Part shown: positions 18,680 through 28,289 of the stretch, piece after piece
Layout of the letters: the number at the start of each line of letters is the position of its first letter
Position numbering within the stretch: position 1 is the stretch's first letter
From: Betaproteobacteria bacterium
GTDB taxonomy: Bacteria; Pseudomonadota; Gammaproteobacteria; Burkholderiales; Burkholderiaceae_C
Assembly: GCA_025356445.1 (NCBI GenBank)
Contig: JANXSZ010000001.1
Span: forward strand, 1-64,000
Reading direction: 5' to 3'
DNA length: 64,000 nucleotides
The notes under the pieces: model-generated
What the model saw: the letters and a program-made list of their open reading frames with translations, nothing else
Database searches by the model: none
Told to the model about the DNA's origin: nothing
Position numbers and translations under genes: made by a program

Positions 18680-19054
18680 TTAGGCGGGGGACGTGAGGGC
18701 TTTGATCTTCGCCATCAATTCGGCACCATCTACGGGCTTGGTGATGTAGTCTTTGGCCCCCTGTCGCATACCCCAAACCCGGTCAGTTTCCTGGTTTTTG
18801 CTGGTACACATGATGATGGGGATATCGGCGTACACCGGATCGCGCGAAATAGTGCGGGTCAGCTGAAAGCCATTTTGCCCCGGCATCACCACATCCATCA
18901 AAATCAAATCGGGTTTTTCAAGCGCCAACAACCGCAACGTGTCTTCAGCGTTGCTGGCGCTGCGCACCGACATGCCGCCCTTTTGCAGCAGATCCGTCAA
19001 ATGCATTTGCTCGGTTTTAGAGTCGTCTACCACCAGCACCTTGTGAATGGTCAT
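18680..19054 (-). CDS. pilH: PilH response regulator
   Basis: A 124-residue single-domain receiver. Acidic pair in VLVVDDSKTEQ, phospho-acceptor Asp in LILMDVVMPGQNGFQL, conserved Lys in AKDYITKPVDG. In Pseudomonas PilH is thought to favour pilus retraction or act as a phosphate sink. ATG 19054 gives a TGATG junction with the pilG stop; a GTG three bases upstream is also possible. It is a typical member of the pil chemosensory operon. Confidence 0.93.
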   Translation of the reverse strand: MTIHKVLVVDDSKTEQMHLTDLLQKGGMSVRSASNAEDTLRLLALEKPDLILMDVVMPGQNGFQLTRTISRDPVYADIPIIMCTSKNQETDRVWGMRQGAKDYITKPVDGAELMAKIKALTSPA

Positions 19055-19452
19055 CACACTACTCCTTGTTGCTTGACTGCAAACTGCCGGACGACGCGCA
19101 GCAGTTGTTCTTTGCTAAAAGGCTTGGTCAGATAATCCTGCGAGCCCACCATGCGTCCACGTGCCTTGTCAAACACGCCGTCTTTAGACGACAGCATGAC
19201 CACCGGCACCGCCGCAAAGCGGGCATTGCGTTTGATGATGGCACAGGTTTGGTAACCGTCCAGGCGCGGCATCAAAATGTCGCAAAAAATCAGATGCGGC
19301 TCGTAGTCGTTGACTTTCGCCAGCGCATCAAAGCCGTCTTCGGCCAGCAGCACTTCGTGCCCAGCTTGTTTGAGAAAAATTTCGGCACTGCGCCGAATGG
19401 TGTTGCTGTCGTCAATGACCAGCACTTTGACCCCAGAATCCGCCACACTCAC
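19054..19452 (-). CDS. pilG: PilG response regulator
   Basis: A 132-residue single-domain receiver with VLVIDDSNTIRRSAEI, phospho-acceptor Asp in HLIFCDILMPRLDGYQT and Lys in DYLTKPFSKEQL. PilG is needed for pilus extension in Pseudomonas. The start codon is GTG at 19452, supported by a strong AAGGAG about 10 nt upstream. It is the first gene of pilG-pilH-pilI-pilJ-chpA. Rubredoxin lies 94 bp upstream on the same strand, an arrangement common in Burkholderiales. Confidence 0.93.
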   Translation of the reverse strand: MSVADSGVKVLVIDDSNTIRRSAEIFLKQAGHEVLLAEDGFDALAKVNDYEPHLIFCDILMPRLDGYQTCAIIKRNARFAAVPVVMLSSKDGVFDKARGRMVGSQDYLTKPFSKEQLLRVVRQFAVKQQGVV

Positions 19453-19546
19453 AATGATCGCTCCTTAAATAAGCAGGCCAACGGTTTCACAGCGTGCGAA
19501 TCCCGTCCAGCCCATTTAGCGAAAACCCGAGTCGACGGACTGGGGA

Positions 19547-19732
19547 TCAAATTTGCACCATCTCGAAATCTTCCTTGCGGGCACCGCACTCAGGGCAAGT
19601 CCAGTTCATGGGCACGGCGGCCCACGCGGTGCCAGCGGCGATACCGTGCTCAGGTGAGCCCTCGGTTTCGTCATAAATCCAGCCACAAATCAGGCACATC
19701 CACGTCTTAGAATCAATCACGGCATCGGTCAC
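19547..19732 (-). CDS. rubA: Rubredoxin
   Basis: A 61-residue iron protein. The Fe(Cys)4 site is formed by C13-x2-C16 in MCLICGWIYDE and C46-x2-C49 in WTCPECGARKEDF. It carries single electrons, for example to alkane hydroxylases or in peroxide and NO defence; the partner is not evident here. The start is GTG at 19732. Divergent from the thiD-like gene and upstream of pilG on the same strand. Confidence 0.93.
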   Translation of the reverse strand: MTDAVIDSKTWMCLICGWIYDETEGSPEHGIAAGTAWAAVPMNWTCPECGARKEDFEMVQI

Positions 19733-19947
19733 GGCTTTAGCACTTTCTATCAGGTTATTGGCTGATGAGCCAACAAATACAATGGCGCGATTGTATAGAG
19801 GCAGTTACATCTTTTTGTCTATTCAGAGGGGCTTTTGCTAGGGCCTTACCCCGTTATCCCGCTATCGTTTTCGATATCTTCCCTGCTATCTCGCCGGCCA
19901 TCCACCCCTTTAACCTCTCTACAGCCGGGCGACCGTGCAACCTACCC

Positions 19948-20877
19948 ATGAATTTTGTCTTGCCTGATCCTGTTGACCCGGCCGTTGATGACGACGATGA
20001 GGTCGCCCATCCCGCCTGCGTACTGGTCTTCAACGCCAGCGACCCCAGTGGGGCTGGCGGCTTGTCTGCCGACATCACCACCATTGCGTCAGTAGGCGCA
20101 CACGCACTGCCCATCACCACCGGGGCCTACGCCCGGGACACCACGGAAATCATCGACCACTTCGCCTTTGAAGAAGATGCCGTTACCGAGCAAGCCCGCG
20201 CCATTTTGGAAGACGTGCCGGTGCAAATCATCAAAATCGGCTTTGTAGGCAGCGCCGACAACCTGAGCGCCATCGCCGAAATCACCAGCGATTACGAAGA
20301 AGTGCCCGTGGTGGCCTACATGCCCAACCTCGCGTGGTGGGACGAAGCCAACATTGACGCCTACCAAGACGCCTTTCGCGAACTGCTGTTGCCCCAAGTC
20401 ACCGTGCTGACCGGCAACCACAGCACGCTGTGGCGCTGGCTGCTGCCCGATTGGGCCAGCGACAGACCACCCAGCGCACGTGACATTGCCCGCGCAGCTT
20501 CTGAGTTCGGGGTGTCCTACACCCTGGTGACCGGTATTCCCCTGCCCGATCAGCACACTGAAAACGCCCTTGCCACCCCCGAGACCGTGCTGGTCAGCGG
20601 CAAATTCGAGCGCTTTGAAGCCAGCTTCTTAGGTGCAGGCGACACCCTCTCCGCCGCGCTGGCCGCCCTCTTGGGCACCGGCTGCGATCTGGCCGAAGCC
20701 ACCACCGAAGCCCTGAGCTACCTCGACCAGTGCCTGAACGCAGGCTTTCGGCCCGGCATGGGAGGCATCGTGCCCGACCGCATGTTCTGGGCACAAGGGG
20801 ATGACGACGACGAGGCCGATTCGCCCCCCCCTGGCCCCGCTGATTTTGAGAACCCGTTTAACGAAACCCGACACTGA
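19948..20877 (+). CDS. thiD: Hydroxymethylpyrimidine/phosphomethylpyrimidine kinase-like protein
   Basis: A 309-residue ribokinase-superfamily protein most like ThiD, which phosphorylates HMP and HMP-P for thiamine synthesis. The substrate region NASDPSGAGGLSADI (29-43) and the anion-hole motif GAGDTLSAALAALLG near 228 are present. Divergence from textbook ThiD is notable: the usual KTF/QNT segment reads TTIASVGAHALPITTGAYA, and both termini carry Asp/Glu-rich tails (DDDDE at 14-18; DDDDE near 293). Bifunctional kinase activity is therefore less certain than the family call. ATG 19948 is chosen because the upstream part of the frame has no family similarity. It ends 27 bp before hemL. Confidence 0.8.
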   Translation: MNFVLPDPVDPAVDDDDEVAHPACVLVFNASDPSGAGGLSADITTIASVGAHALPITTGAYARDTTEIIDHFAFEEDAVTEQARAILEDVPVQIIKIGFVGSADNLSAIAEITSDYEEVPVVAYMPNLAWWDEANIDAYQDAFRELLLPQVTVLTGNHSTLWRWLLPDWASDRPPSARDIARAASEFGVSYTLVTGIPLPDQHTENALATPETVLVSGKFERFEASFLGAGDTLSAALAALLGTGCDLAEATTEALSYLDQCLNAGFRPGMGGIVPDRMFWAQGDDDDEADSPPPGPADFENPFNETRH

Positions 20878-20904
20878 GCTCTTTTTAAGCCTTCAAGCCT
20901 TCTT

Positions 20905-22203
20905 ATGGACAACAACCAATCCCTGTTCGAGCGCGCACAGCGCGTCATCCCTGGTGGCGTCAACTCCCCCGTGCGTGCATTCAAAGCCGTGGGGGGCACG
21001 CCCCGCTTTGTGCAGCGTGCCCAAGGCCCTTACTTTTGGGACGCCAATGGCAAGCAGTACATCGACTACATCGGTTCCTGGGGGCCGATCATCCTAGGCC
21101 ACGGCCACCCTGCCGTGGTGGAAGCGGTGCAAAAAGCCATGCTCGATGGCTTCTCCTTCGGTGCTCCCACCGAGCGCGAAGTCGAGTTGGCTGAAGAAAT
21201 CTTGAAACTTGTCCCCAGCATGGACATGGTGCGGTTGGTCAGCTCAGGCACCGAAGCAGCCATGAGCGCCATCCGCCTTGCTCGCGGTGCCACGGGCCGC
21301 AAAAAACTCATCAAATTTGAAGGCTGCTACCACGGCCACGCCGATGCCTTGCTGGTGAAAGCCGGTTCCGGTCTCGCCACCAATGGCCTCGCCACCAGCG
21401 CCGGCGTGCCCCCTGAAGTGGTGCAGCACACCCTGGTGCTGGAATACAACAACATCCTGCAATTAGAAGAAGCCTTCGCCCTGCACGGCCCCGAGTTGGC
21501 CTGCCTGATGATCGAACCCATCGCAGGCAACATGAACTTCGTGCGGGCCAGCGTGCCCTTCATGCGCCGCTGTCGCGAGCTGTGTACAGCGCATGGCGCA
21601 TTGTTCGTGTTCGACGAAGTGATGACCGGCTTTCGCGTCCACTTGGGCGGCGCCCAAGCCGTCTACGCCCAGCAGATCCCCGGTTTTGAGCCGGACATGA
21701 CAGTGATGGGCAAAGTCATCGGTGGCGGCATGCCCCTGGCCGCCTTTGGTGGCAAACGCGAAGTCATGAACCTGCTGGCCCCGCTGGGAGCGGTCTACCA
21801 GGCTGGCACATTGAGCGGCAACCCCGTCGCTACGGCTTGCGGGTTGGCGACGCTGAAAGAGATTCAACAACCCGGTTTTTGGGCCGGACTGGAAGCCAAA
21901 ACGCAATCCTTGGTGGACGGTCTCAAAGCCGCCGCCGCACAGGCCGATGTGCCTTTCAGCGCCGACTGCCAAGGCGGCATGTTCGGTTTCTTCCTCTTCC
22001 CCGATTTGCCGCAGAACTACGCCACGGTGATGAAAACCGACAGCGCCAAGTTCAACACCCTGTTCCACGGCCTGCTAGACCGTGGCATTTACATTGCACC
22101 GGCGTTGTACGAGGCGGGCTTCGTGAGCGCCGCGCACACCGATGCGGACATTGCGGCTACCGTGGCTGCCGCTGCAGAGGTGTTTCAGTTGCTATCAAAA
22201 TAA
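20905..22203 (+). CDS. hemL: Glutamate-1-semialdehyde 2,1-aminomutase
   Basis: A 432-residue PLP enzyme that converts glutamate-1-semialdehyde to 5-aminolevulinate in tetrapyrrole synthesis. PLP lysine K270 in [16 protein letters not shown], cofactor Asp in [10 protein letters not shown], and [20 protein letters not shown] are all present. Full length. The last codons (LLSK-stop) are encoded by a copy of the dispersed palindrome, so the repeat supplies the C-terminus and the stop. Probably cotranscribed with the thiD-like gene. Confidence 0.96.
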   Translation: MDNNQSLFERAQRVIPGGVNSPVRAFKAVGGTPRFVQRAQGPYFWDANGKQYIDYIGSWGPIILGHGHPAVVEAVQKAMLDGFSFGAPTEREVELAEEILKLVPSMDMVRLVSSGTEAAMSAIRLARGATGRKKLIKFEGCYHGHADALLVKAGSGLATNGLATSAGVPPEVVQHTLVLEYNNILQLEEAFALHGPELACLMIEPIAGNMNFVRASVPFMRRCRELCTAHGALFVFDEVMTGFRVHLGGAQAVYAQQIPGFEPDMTVMGKVIGGGMPLAAFGGKREVMNLLAPLGAVYQAGTLSGNPVATACGLATLKEIQQPGFWAGLEAKTQSLVDGLKAAAAQADVPFSADCQGGMFGFFLFPDLPQNYATVMKTDSAKFNTLFHGLLDRGIYIAPALYEAGFVSAAHTDADIAATVAAAAEVFQLLSK

Positions 22204-22207
22204 GAGC
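22191..22207. repeat. Dispersed 5-7-5 palindrome copy overlapping hemL stop
   Basis: GCTAT-N7-AGAGC, one mismatch from the consensus. It spans the last three sense codons and stop of hemL. Confidence 0.55.
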
Positions 22208-22289
22208 TGTCTACACCCATTTAAAGGGCGTAGCAAGAGAGTTTGATGGCGAAAAACAGGGTCAAGGCCCCATACCGCATACCAGCGGC

Positions 22290-23861
22290 TCAATGCCGGA
22301 AGTGCCGCACCCCTGAGAACACCATCGCCACACCGCGTTCGTCCGCAGCGGCGATCACTTCGCCATCGCGCATAGAGCCACCGGGCTGGATCACGCAGGT
22401 CGCACCGGCGTCCACCACCACGTCCAGGCCGTCGCGGAACGGGAAGAAGGCATCGCTGGCCACTGCTGTGCCTGCCAAGCTCAAACCGGCGTGACCGGCC
22501 TTGATGCTGGCGATGCGGGCAGAGTCCAAGCGGCTCATTTGGCCGGCGCCCACGCCCATCGTCATGCCATTGGCACAGAACACGATGGCGTTGCTTTTGA
22601 CGTATTTGGCGACTTTCCAGGCGAACAGCAGGTCTTGCAGTTGCTGGGGCGAAGGCTGGGTTTTTGTGACGACTTTCAGGTCGGCCAGCGTCAACTCGTG
22701 GTTGTCGGCGCTTTGGATCAGCAAACCCGAGCCGATGCGCTTCACGTCTTGCGCGTTGCGGCCTTGTTCCCAAGCGGTTGCGCCGCCCGTGGGCAGGGCA
22801 ATCTTCAAAACACGCACATTGGCCTTGGCTTTGAACACCTCCAGCGCTTCTGGCGTGTAGCCAGGGGCCATCAGCACCTCAACGAATTGCTTCGATATTT
22901 GTAGCGCCTCTTGCCCACCCACTGTGCGATTGAAGGCAATAATGCCACCAAAAGCAGAGGTCGGATCGGTCTTGAAAGCCTTGCTGTAGGCTTCCAGGGC
23001 ATCTGCACCCACGGCCACGCCGCAGGGGTTGGCGTGCTTGACGATCACGCAGGCAGGCACCTCAAAGCTCTTGACGCATTCCCAAGCCGCATCGGCATCG
23101 GCGATGTTGTTGTAGCTCAGCTCTTTGCCTTGCAACTGAACCGCTGTGACCAGCGAACCGGGGGCGGGGTACAGGTCACGGTAAAAGGCGGCTTGCTGGT
23201 GGGGGTTTTCGCCATAGCGCAGGTCTTGCAGCTTGACGAAGCGGCCATTCGACTGGCCGGGGAAGCCTGCGTGGCTGCCGTCTTCGTTGATCGCGGAAAG
23301 GTAGTCGCTGATGGCGCCGTCGTACTGGCTGATGCGGTTGAACGCGGCCACCGAGAGGGCGAATTTGGTCTTGCTGCTGACGGTGCCGCTGGCTGTGAGT
23401 TCGGCCAACACGCCTGCGTACTGGCTGGCATCGGTCAGCACGGCCACGTCTTTCCAGTTTTTGGCGGCACTGCGCACCATGGCGGGGCCGCCGATATCGA
23501 TGTTTTCAATCGCCATAGCCAGCGTGCAGCCAGGCTTGGCGACGGTGGCTTCAAACGGGTAGAGGTTCACCACCAGCAGGTCGATGGTGTCGATGCTGTG
23601 TGCTTTGAGCGCGGCCATGTGCTCGGGCACATCACGTCTGGCCAGCAGACCGCCATGCACCAGCGGGTGCAGGGTTTTGACGCGGCCATCGAGCATTTCA
23701 GGGAAACCCGTGACTTCGGCCACCTCTTTGCAGGGCAAGCCCTGCTCGGCGAGCAATTTGGCCGTACCGCCAGTCGAGATGAGGGAGATACCCAGGGCAT
23801 GCAGGGCACGGGCAAATTCGACAATGCCGGTTTTATCGGAGACGGAAATCAGAGCGTTCAT
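22290..23861 (-). CDS. purH: Bifunctional AICAR transformylase / IMP cyclohydrolase
   Basis: A 523-residue bifunctional enzyme for the last two steps of IMP synthesis. The N-terminal MGS-like cyclohydrolase domain starts [18 protein letters not shown] and includes STGGTAKLL. The C-terminal transformylase has [11 protein letters not shown] near 273 and [13 protein letters not shown] 23861 matches the usual start; a TTG four codons upstream also opens the frame. It lies 45 bp downstream of fis on the same strand, giving the dusB-fis-purH order seen in many Betaproteobacteria. Convergent with hemL. Confidence 0.96.
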   Translation of the reverse strand: MNALISVSDKTGIVEFARALHALGISLISTGGTAKLLAEQGLPCKEVAEVTGFPEMLDGRVKTLHPLVHGGLLARRDVPEHMAALKAHSIDTIDLLVVNLYPFEATVAKPGCTLAMAIENIDIGGPAMVRSAAKNWKDVAVLTDASQYAGVLAELTASGTVSSKTKFALSVAAFNRISQYDGAISDYLSAINEDGSHAGFPGQSNGRFVKLQDLRYGENPHQQAAFYRDLYPAPGSLVTAVQLQGKELSYNNIADADAAWECVKSFEVPACVIVKHANPCGVAVGADALEAYSKAFKTDPTSAFGGIIAFNRTVGGQEALQISKQFVEVLMAPGYTPEALEVFKAKANVRVLKIALPTGGATAWEQGRNAQDVKRIGSGLLIQSADNHELTLADLKVVTKTQPSPQQLQDLLFAWKVAKYVKSNAIVFCANGMTMGVGAGQMSRLDSARIASIKAGHAGLSLAGTAVASDAFFPFRDGLDVVVDAGATCVIQPGGSMRDGEVIAAADERGVAMVFSGVRHFRH

Positions 23862-23906
23862 AGGGGCGTTCAAAAGAGGAGCAAAAGAGGAGCGAAAAAG
23901 AGAGTT

Positions 23907-24140
23907 TTATAAAAGTTTGTGTTCGACGAGCTTTTTACGCAGCGTGTTGCGGTTCAAGCCCAGCCATTCAGCAGCACGGGACTGGTTGTTGTCAGCTTGC
24001 GCCATCACCACGTCAAACAGGGGTTTTTCGACGGCTTTGATGAGCATGTCGTACATGCCATCAGGATCAATACCGTGCAGGTCTTTGAAGTAGGTCGCGA
24101 GACTGTCGCGCACGCAGTCTTCTAGGTTTTTTTGGCTCAT
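23907..24140 (-). CDS. fis: Fis-family nucleoid-associated DNA-binding protein
   Basis: A 77-residue Fis homologue. The C-terminal helix-turn-helix is at 51-71 (NQSRAAEWLGLNRNTLRKKL) and matches the Fis/NtrC HTH consensus. The N-terminal dimerisation part is shorter than in E. coli Fis (98 residues), which is usual in Betaproteobacteria. Its start overlaps the dusB stop by 4 nt, the conserved dusB-fis operon arrangement. Confidence 0.93.
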   Translation of the reverse strand: MSQKNLEDCVRDSLATYFKDLHGIDPDGMYDMLIKAVEKPLFDVVMAQADNNQSRAAEWLGLNRNTLRKKLVEHKLL

Positions 24141-25192
24141 GCACTCAACTCCAACGGTTCTTTCAAGGGGTCAGCTTGGGACGAGAGGGCAGCGCCGCCG
24201 GGCAGCCTGTCCATGTGGGTTCCCAAGTCATCAAAATAATCAGCCACCGCCTGCGTTTGCACGGCGCAATCGTCCAGCAGGTTCATGCGGGCGCGAAACG
24301 CCTCACCGCCAGGCAGCGCACGTACGTACCAGCCGATGTGTTTGCGCGCGGTGCGCACGCCGGAATACTCGCCATACAGCGCGTAGTGGGCTTGCAGGTG
24401 GTCGACCAGCAGGCGCTTGACCTCGGCCACCAGTGGCGGTGCAAGGTGTTCGCCTGTGGCTAAAAAATGAACAATTTCACGGAATACCCACGGGCGACCT
24501 TGGGCCGCGCGGCCCACCATCAGCGCATCCGCGCCGGTATAGGCCAGCACAGCGCGGGCTTTCTCGGGGCTGGTGATGTCGCCATTCGCCACCACGGGCA
24601 CGCGCACCGCAGCCTTCACTGCCGCGATGGTGTCGTATTCGGCGTGGCCGGTGTAGCCCTGCTCGCGGGTACGGCCATGCACCGTCAGCATCTGCACACC
24701 GGCCTGTTCAGCGGCACGGGCCAGGGTCACGGCGTTGCGGTGGCAAGCGCTCCAGCCGGTACGCATCTTCAGGGTGACGGGTACATTGTGCGGGGCGCAG
24801 GCTTTGACCACAGCATCCACAATCTCCAGCGCCAGCGGCTCGTTTTGCATCAGCGCTGAACCGGCCCATTTGTCGCACACCTTTTTGGCTGGGCAGCCCA
24901 TGTTGATGTCGATGATTTGGGCACCCCGGTCGATGTTGTAGAGCGCGGCATCGGCCATCATCTGGGCATCGGTGCCGGCGATTTGCACGGCGATGGGGCC
25001 AGCCTCACCCTCGTGGTCTGCACGGCGTGAGGTCTTCAGCGTCGTCCACAAGTCCCGCCGCGAAGTCACCATCTCGCTCACCGCATAGCCCGCCCCCAGC
25101 GATTTGCAAAGCTGGCGAAACGGCCTGTCGGTGACGCCCGCCATGGGGGCCACGAACAGATTGTTAGCGAGCGCAAACGGGCCAATGTTCAT
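24137..25192 (-). CDS. dusB: tRNA-dihydrouridine synthase DusB
   Basis: A 351-residue FMN enzyme that reduces specific uridines in tRNA to dihydrouridine. It starts MNIGPFALANNLFVAPMAGVTDRPFR, then has DINMGCPAKKVCDKWAGSAL at 95-114, LKMRTGW, TVHGRTREQGYTG, VVANGDITSPEKA and the DALMVGRAAQGRPWVF segment. ATG 25192 matches the family N-terminus; the track frame is open 24 codons further without similarity. First gene of dusB-fis and divergent from the yqaA-like gene. Confidence 0.95.
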   Translation of the reverse strand: MNIGPFALANNLFVAPMAGVTDRPFRQLCKSLGAGYAVSEMVTSRRDLWTTLKTSRRADHEGEAGPIAVQIAGTDAQMMADAALYNIDRGAQIIDINMGCPAKKVCDKWAGSALMQNEPLALEIVDAVVKACAPHNVPVTLKMRTGWSACHRNAVTLARAAEQAGVQMLTVHGRTREQGYTGHAEYDTIAAVKAAVRVPVVANGDITSPEKARAVLAYTGADALMVGRAAQGRPWVFREIVHFLATGEHLAPPLVAEVKRLLVDHLQAHYALYGEYSGVRTARKHIGWYVRALPGGEAFRARMNLLDDCAVQTQAVADYFDDLGTHMDRLPGGAALSSQADPLKEPLELSA

Positions 25193-25326
25193 GAGACAAG
25201 GGGTAGACGGGGGAGGAAAAGGGGAGATGCTGAAAAATGAGGCATGATTGTATGCGCCAGCCATTTCAGCGGATGAAATCCAACACAGCCCTAGGGCTGT
25301 TGCCAGCGTGCCTATACTGCCCCCAC

Positions 25327-25818
25327 ATGGAAGCTTGGATCACCCCCCTACTCAGCCTGCTGGCGCTGCCCAGATTCGGCCTGAGCACAGTTTTTGTGGT
25401 GTCTTTTATCTCCGCCACGCTGCTGCCGCTGGGCTCCGAGCCACTGGTATTTGGCTTCCTCAAACTCAACCCCGATTTGTACTGGCCTACCGTGCTGATT
25501 GCCACTGCGGGCAATACGCTGGGCGGTGCGGTGGACTGGTGGATGGGCTACGGCGCGCACAAGGCGGTGGACAAATACCGGGGCGATAAAACCTCGGCAC
25601 TGCATTTGCGGGCGTTGGCATGGCTGGAAAAACTCGGCCCCAAGGCCTGCCTGCTGTCGTGGTTGCCTGCCGTCGGCGACCCCCTCTGCGCGGTGGCGGG
25701 CTGGTTAAAACTGCCGTTTTGGCCCTGTTTGGGCTACATGGCGGTAGGCAAGTTTGCCCGCTATGCGGTGATGTCCGTGCTGCTGCTGTGGGTGTTTCCC
25801 GGAAAGATCACGTTATGA
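25327..25818 (+). CDS. YqaA-family inner-membrane protein
   Basis: A 163-residue hydrophobic protein of the YqaA/DedA-related (SNARE-associated) group. It shows STVFVVSFISATLLPLGSEPLVFG, GNTLGGAVDWWMGYG and WLPAVGDPLCAVAGWL, all typical of YqaA. Family members are implicated in membrane lipid or solute transport, but no activity has been assigned. ATG 25327 is chosen because the upstream 30 codons are polar and not conserved. The stop overlaps the next gene by 4 nt. Confidence 0.85.
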   Translation: MEAWITPLLSLLALPRFGLSTVFVVSFISATLLPLGSEPLVFGFLKLNPDLYWPTVLIATAGNTLGGAVDWWMGYGAHKAVDKYRGDKTSALHLRALAWLEKLGPKACLLSWLPAVGDPLCAVAGWLKLPFWPCLGYMAVGKFARYAVMSVLLLWVFPGKITL

Positions 25819-26318
25819 CTGACGCCAAGCCTGACCTCGCCAGCATCATCGACCTGGAGGCTTCGGGCTTTGGCTCGTCCAGTTACCCGATTGAAGTCGG
25901 CATCGTGCTGCCCAACGGCCAAACCTACTGTAGCCTGATCGTGCCTGAACCTGACTGGCGGCACTGGGACGAGTCTGCACAAAAAATCCACGGCATCCAA
26001 CGCGACGTGCTCCTCAAACATGGTCGCTCCAGCGTGGAAGTGGCGCTGGCGTTGAACGAGCGCCTGCACGGCCTCACCGTCTACAGCGACGCGTGGTACC
26101 ACGATTACAACTGGCTCAGCCGCCTGTTTGATGCCGCAGAGCGGGCGCCGCACTTCAAGCTCGAAGACTTGCGCGTCATCCTGAAGCAAAGCGAGGCAGA
26201 CAGGTGGGACGTGACCAAAGCGCAAGTCATTCAGGACTTGCACCTGACACGCCACCGGGCCAGCAACGATGCCAAGGTGTTGCAGCAGACGCTGCTGCGG
26301 GTACAGCGCGGCGATTAG
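25815..26318 (+). CDS. DEDD-type 3'-5' exonuclease-like protein
   Basis: A 167-residue RNase H-fold protein resembling short DnaQ/RNase T-type exonucleases. Residues D13 and E15 in ASIIDLEASGFG form the first exonuclease motif. A later HRASNDAKVL segment (about 146-155) supplies the His and Asp of the last motif. Its ATG overlaps the yqaA stop (ATGA), so the two are probably cotranslated. The substrate is not evident. Confidence 0.8.
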   Translation: MTDAKPDLASIIDLEASGFGSSSYPIEVGIVLPNGQTYCSLIVPEPDWRHWDESAQKIHGIQRDVLLKHGRSSVEVALALNERLHGLTVYSDAWYHDYNWLSRLFDAAERAPHFKLEDLRVILKQSEADRWDVTKAQVIQDLHLTRHRASNDAKVLQQTLLRVQRGD

Positions 26319-26324
26319 CGGCGA

Positions 26325-26993
26325 TCAGCTCAACGCGAACGGCCCGCCCTTTTCCAGCGCCCGCTGGTAAGCCGGACGGGCGTGAATGCGGTTCAAAAAG
26401 GCCATCAGCTTAGGGCGCTTGTCGTCCAGGCCTCCCCGCGCGGCAGCCGCTTCCAGCGGGAAGCTCATTTGAATGTCGGCTCCGCTGAATTCGTCGCCCG
26501 CAAACCAACGGCTCTTGCCCAGCTCGCCTTCCATGAAATCCAAATGCGTGTTGATTTGCGGCAAGATGAAGGTGGACTTGGCCTTGCCTGCGATGGCTTT
26601 GGCAATGGGTTTCACAAAAAACGGCATCTTGCTGCTTTCGATCTTGTCGAACACCAGTTTCAACAGCAGCGGCGGCATGGCCGAGCCTTCAGCGTAATGC
26701 AGCCAGTAACGGTAGCGCAGGCGCTCGGGCGTGCCCGCAGCAGGCACGAGACGACCATTGCCGTACTGCTCGATCACCGTCTCGACAATTGCGCCCGATT
26801 CCGCCATCAGCAGCGCACCGTCGGTCACGACCGGCGATTTACCCAGGGGATGAATTTTGCGCAGCGCAGGCGGTGCCAGCATGGTCTGGGCATCGCGCTG
26901 GTAGCGCTCGATGTGGTATTCCAAACCCAGTTCTTCAAGCAGCCAAAGCACGCGCTGCGAGCGCGAGTTGTTGAGGTGGTGGACGGTCAGCAT
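26325..26993 (-). CDS. Glutathione S-transferase family protein
   Basis: A 222-residue GST-fold protein. The thioredoxin-like N-terminal half begins MLTVHHLNNSRSQRVLWLLEE, where the early Ser (S10 or S12) would be the catalytic residue, and continues with the cis-Pro segment PLGKSPVVTDGALLMAESGAI. The helical C-terminal half includes FSGADIQMSFPLEAA. Specific substrate unknown. It stands alone between the exonuclease-like gene (convergent) and ychF. Confidence 0.9.
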   Translation of the reverse strand: MLTVHHLNNSRSQRVLWLLEELGLEYHIERYQRDAQTMLAPPALRKIHPLGKSPVVTDGALLMAESGAIVETVIEQYGNGRLVPAAGTPERLRYRYWLHYAEGSAMPPLLLKLVFDKIESSKMPFFVKPIAKAIAGKAKSTFILPQINTHLDFMEGELGKSRWFAGDEFSGADIQMSFPLEAAAARGGLDDKRPKLMAFLNRIHARPAYQRALEKGGPFALS

Positions 26994-27044
26994 GGGAAAA
27001 CTCCAGCGGTAGGAAACAAACAGCGGTCACATGACTGCATGATC

Positions 27045-27061
27045 GCTATTAAAAAAATAGC
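27045..27061. repeat. Dispersed 5-7-5 palindrome copy (GST/ychF gap)
   Basis: Perfect GCTAT-N7-ATAGC with an A-rich centre, followed by TGCTTACGC. It lies between the GST start and the ychF stop. Confidence 0.7.
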
Positions 27062-27128
27062 TGCTTACGCACACTGGGTATGCACAAGCAGCCTATTTGG
27101 CTTGAACTTAACTTGGCGTTGCTTCGCG

Positions 27129-28220
27129 TCAAGAACTGAACAGGAAGTTCATCACATCGCCATCCTTGACGACATATTCCTTGCCCTCAGAGCGCATCTT
27201 GCCTGCGTCCTTGGCTCCCTGTTCACCCTTGTTGGCGATGAAGTCATCGAATGCGATGGTTTGGGCGCGGATGTAGCCCTTTTCAAAATCAGTGTGGATG
27301 ACACCTGCAGCTTGCGGGCCGGTGTCGCCCACGTGGATCGTCCAGGCGCGCACTTCCTTCACACCTGCCGTGAAGTAAGTTTGCAGACCCAGCAGCGTGT
27401 AGGCAGAGCGGATCAGGCGGTTCAGGCCAGGCTCTGTTTGACCCAGCTCTGCCAAGAACATGGCGCGGTCTTCGTCTTCCATCTCGGACATTTCCGCTTC
27501 CATCTTGGCGCTGATGGCAACCACGGGGGCATTTTGCGCTTGGGCGAAGGCTTTCAGGCGATCTAAGAAGGGGTTGTTCTCGAAACCGTCTTCAGCCACG
27601 TTGGCGACAAACATCGCAGGCTTCGCGGTGATGAGGAAAAACTGCTTCAAGAGCGGAAGCTCTTCTTTGCTGAATTCCAGCGTACGCACAGGCTTGGCTT
27701 CGTTCAGCGCAGCCTGGCACTTTTCCAGAATTGCCACCAGTTTGATAGATTCTTTGTCGCCAGAACGGGCAATTTTGGTGACGCGGTGCAGGGCTTTTTC
27801 GACGGCAGAAAGGTCGGCCAAACACAGCTCGGTCTGGATGACTTCGATGTCTGAAATCGGGTCAACCTTGCCAGCCACGTGGATCACATTCTCATCTTCA
27901 AAGCAGCGCACCACGTTGATGGTGGCGTCAGTTTCGCGGATATGGGCGAGGAATTTGTTGCCCAAGCCTTCACCCGTGCTGGCACCGGCCACCAGACCAG
28001 CGATATCCACAAACTCAACAATGGCAGGCACGATACGCTCGGGCGTGATGATGGCGGCCAGCTGTTGCAGACGCGGATCAGGCACCTCCACGATGCCGAC
28101 ATTCGGCTCGATGGTGCAAAAAGGGTAGTTTTCAGCCGCAATGCCCGCCTTGGTCAGGGCGTTGAAGAGGGTGGATTTACCGACGTTGGGCAGGCCGACG
28201 ATGCCGCATTTCAAACTCAT
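27129..28220 (-). CDS. ychF: Ribosome-binding ATPase YchF
   Basis: A 363-residue Obg-family P-loop NTPase that prefers ATP and binds ribosomes. Walker A is [14 protein letters not shown] at 9-22, the switch region [12 protein letters not shown] follows, and [17 protein letters not shown] is the G3 segment. The C-terminal TGS domain ends near [18 protein letters not shown]. Standard length. Confidence 0.96.
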   Translation of the reverse strand: MSLKCGIVGLPNVGKSTLFNALTKAGIAAENYPFCTIEPNVGIVEVPDPRLQQLAAIITPERIVPAIVEFVDIAGLVAGASTGEGLGNKFLAHIRETDATINVVRCFEDENVIHVAGKVDPISDIEVIQTELCLADLSAVEKALHRVTKIARSGDKESIKLVAILEKCQAALNEAKPVRTLEFSKEELPLLKQFFLITAKPAMFVANVAEDGFENNPFLDRLKAFAQAQNAPVVAISAKMEAEMSEMEDEDRAMFLAELGQTEPGLNRLIRSAYTLLGLQTYFTAGVKEVRAWTIHVGDTGPQAAGVIHTDFEKGYIRAQTIAFDDFIANKGEQGAKDAGKMRSEGKEYVVKDGDVMNFLFSS

Positions 28221-28289
28221 AGATGTCCTAAAAAACTGGTGGGGAAGTGTATGCGAAGGGGGTGTTCAGGGACGACACCAGCGGTTCGG

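Noticed and set aside
19758-19773. TTGGCT-GATG-AGCCAA hairpin between rubA and thiD as a terminator
   Set aside because: Short stem without a T-run and located in a divergent gap where no transcript ends; might be an operator but nothing supports that.
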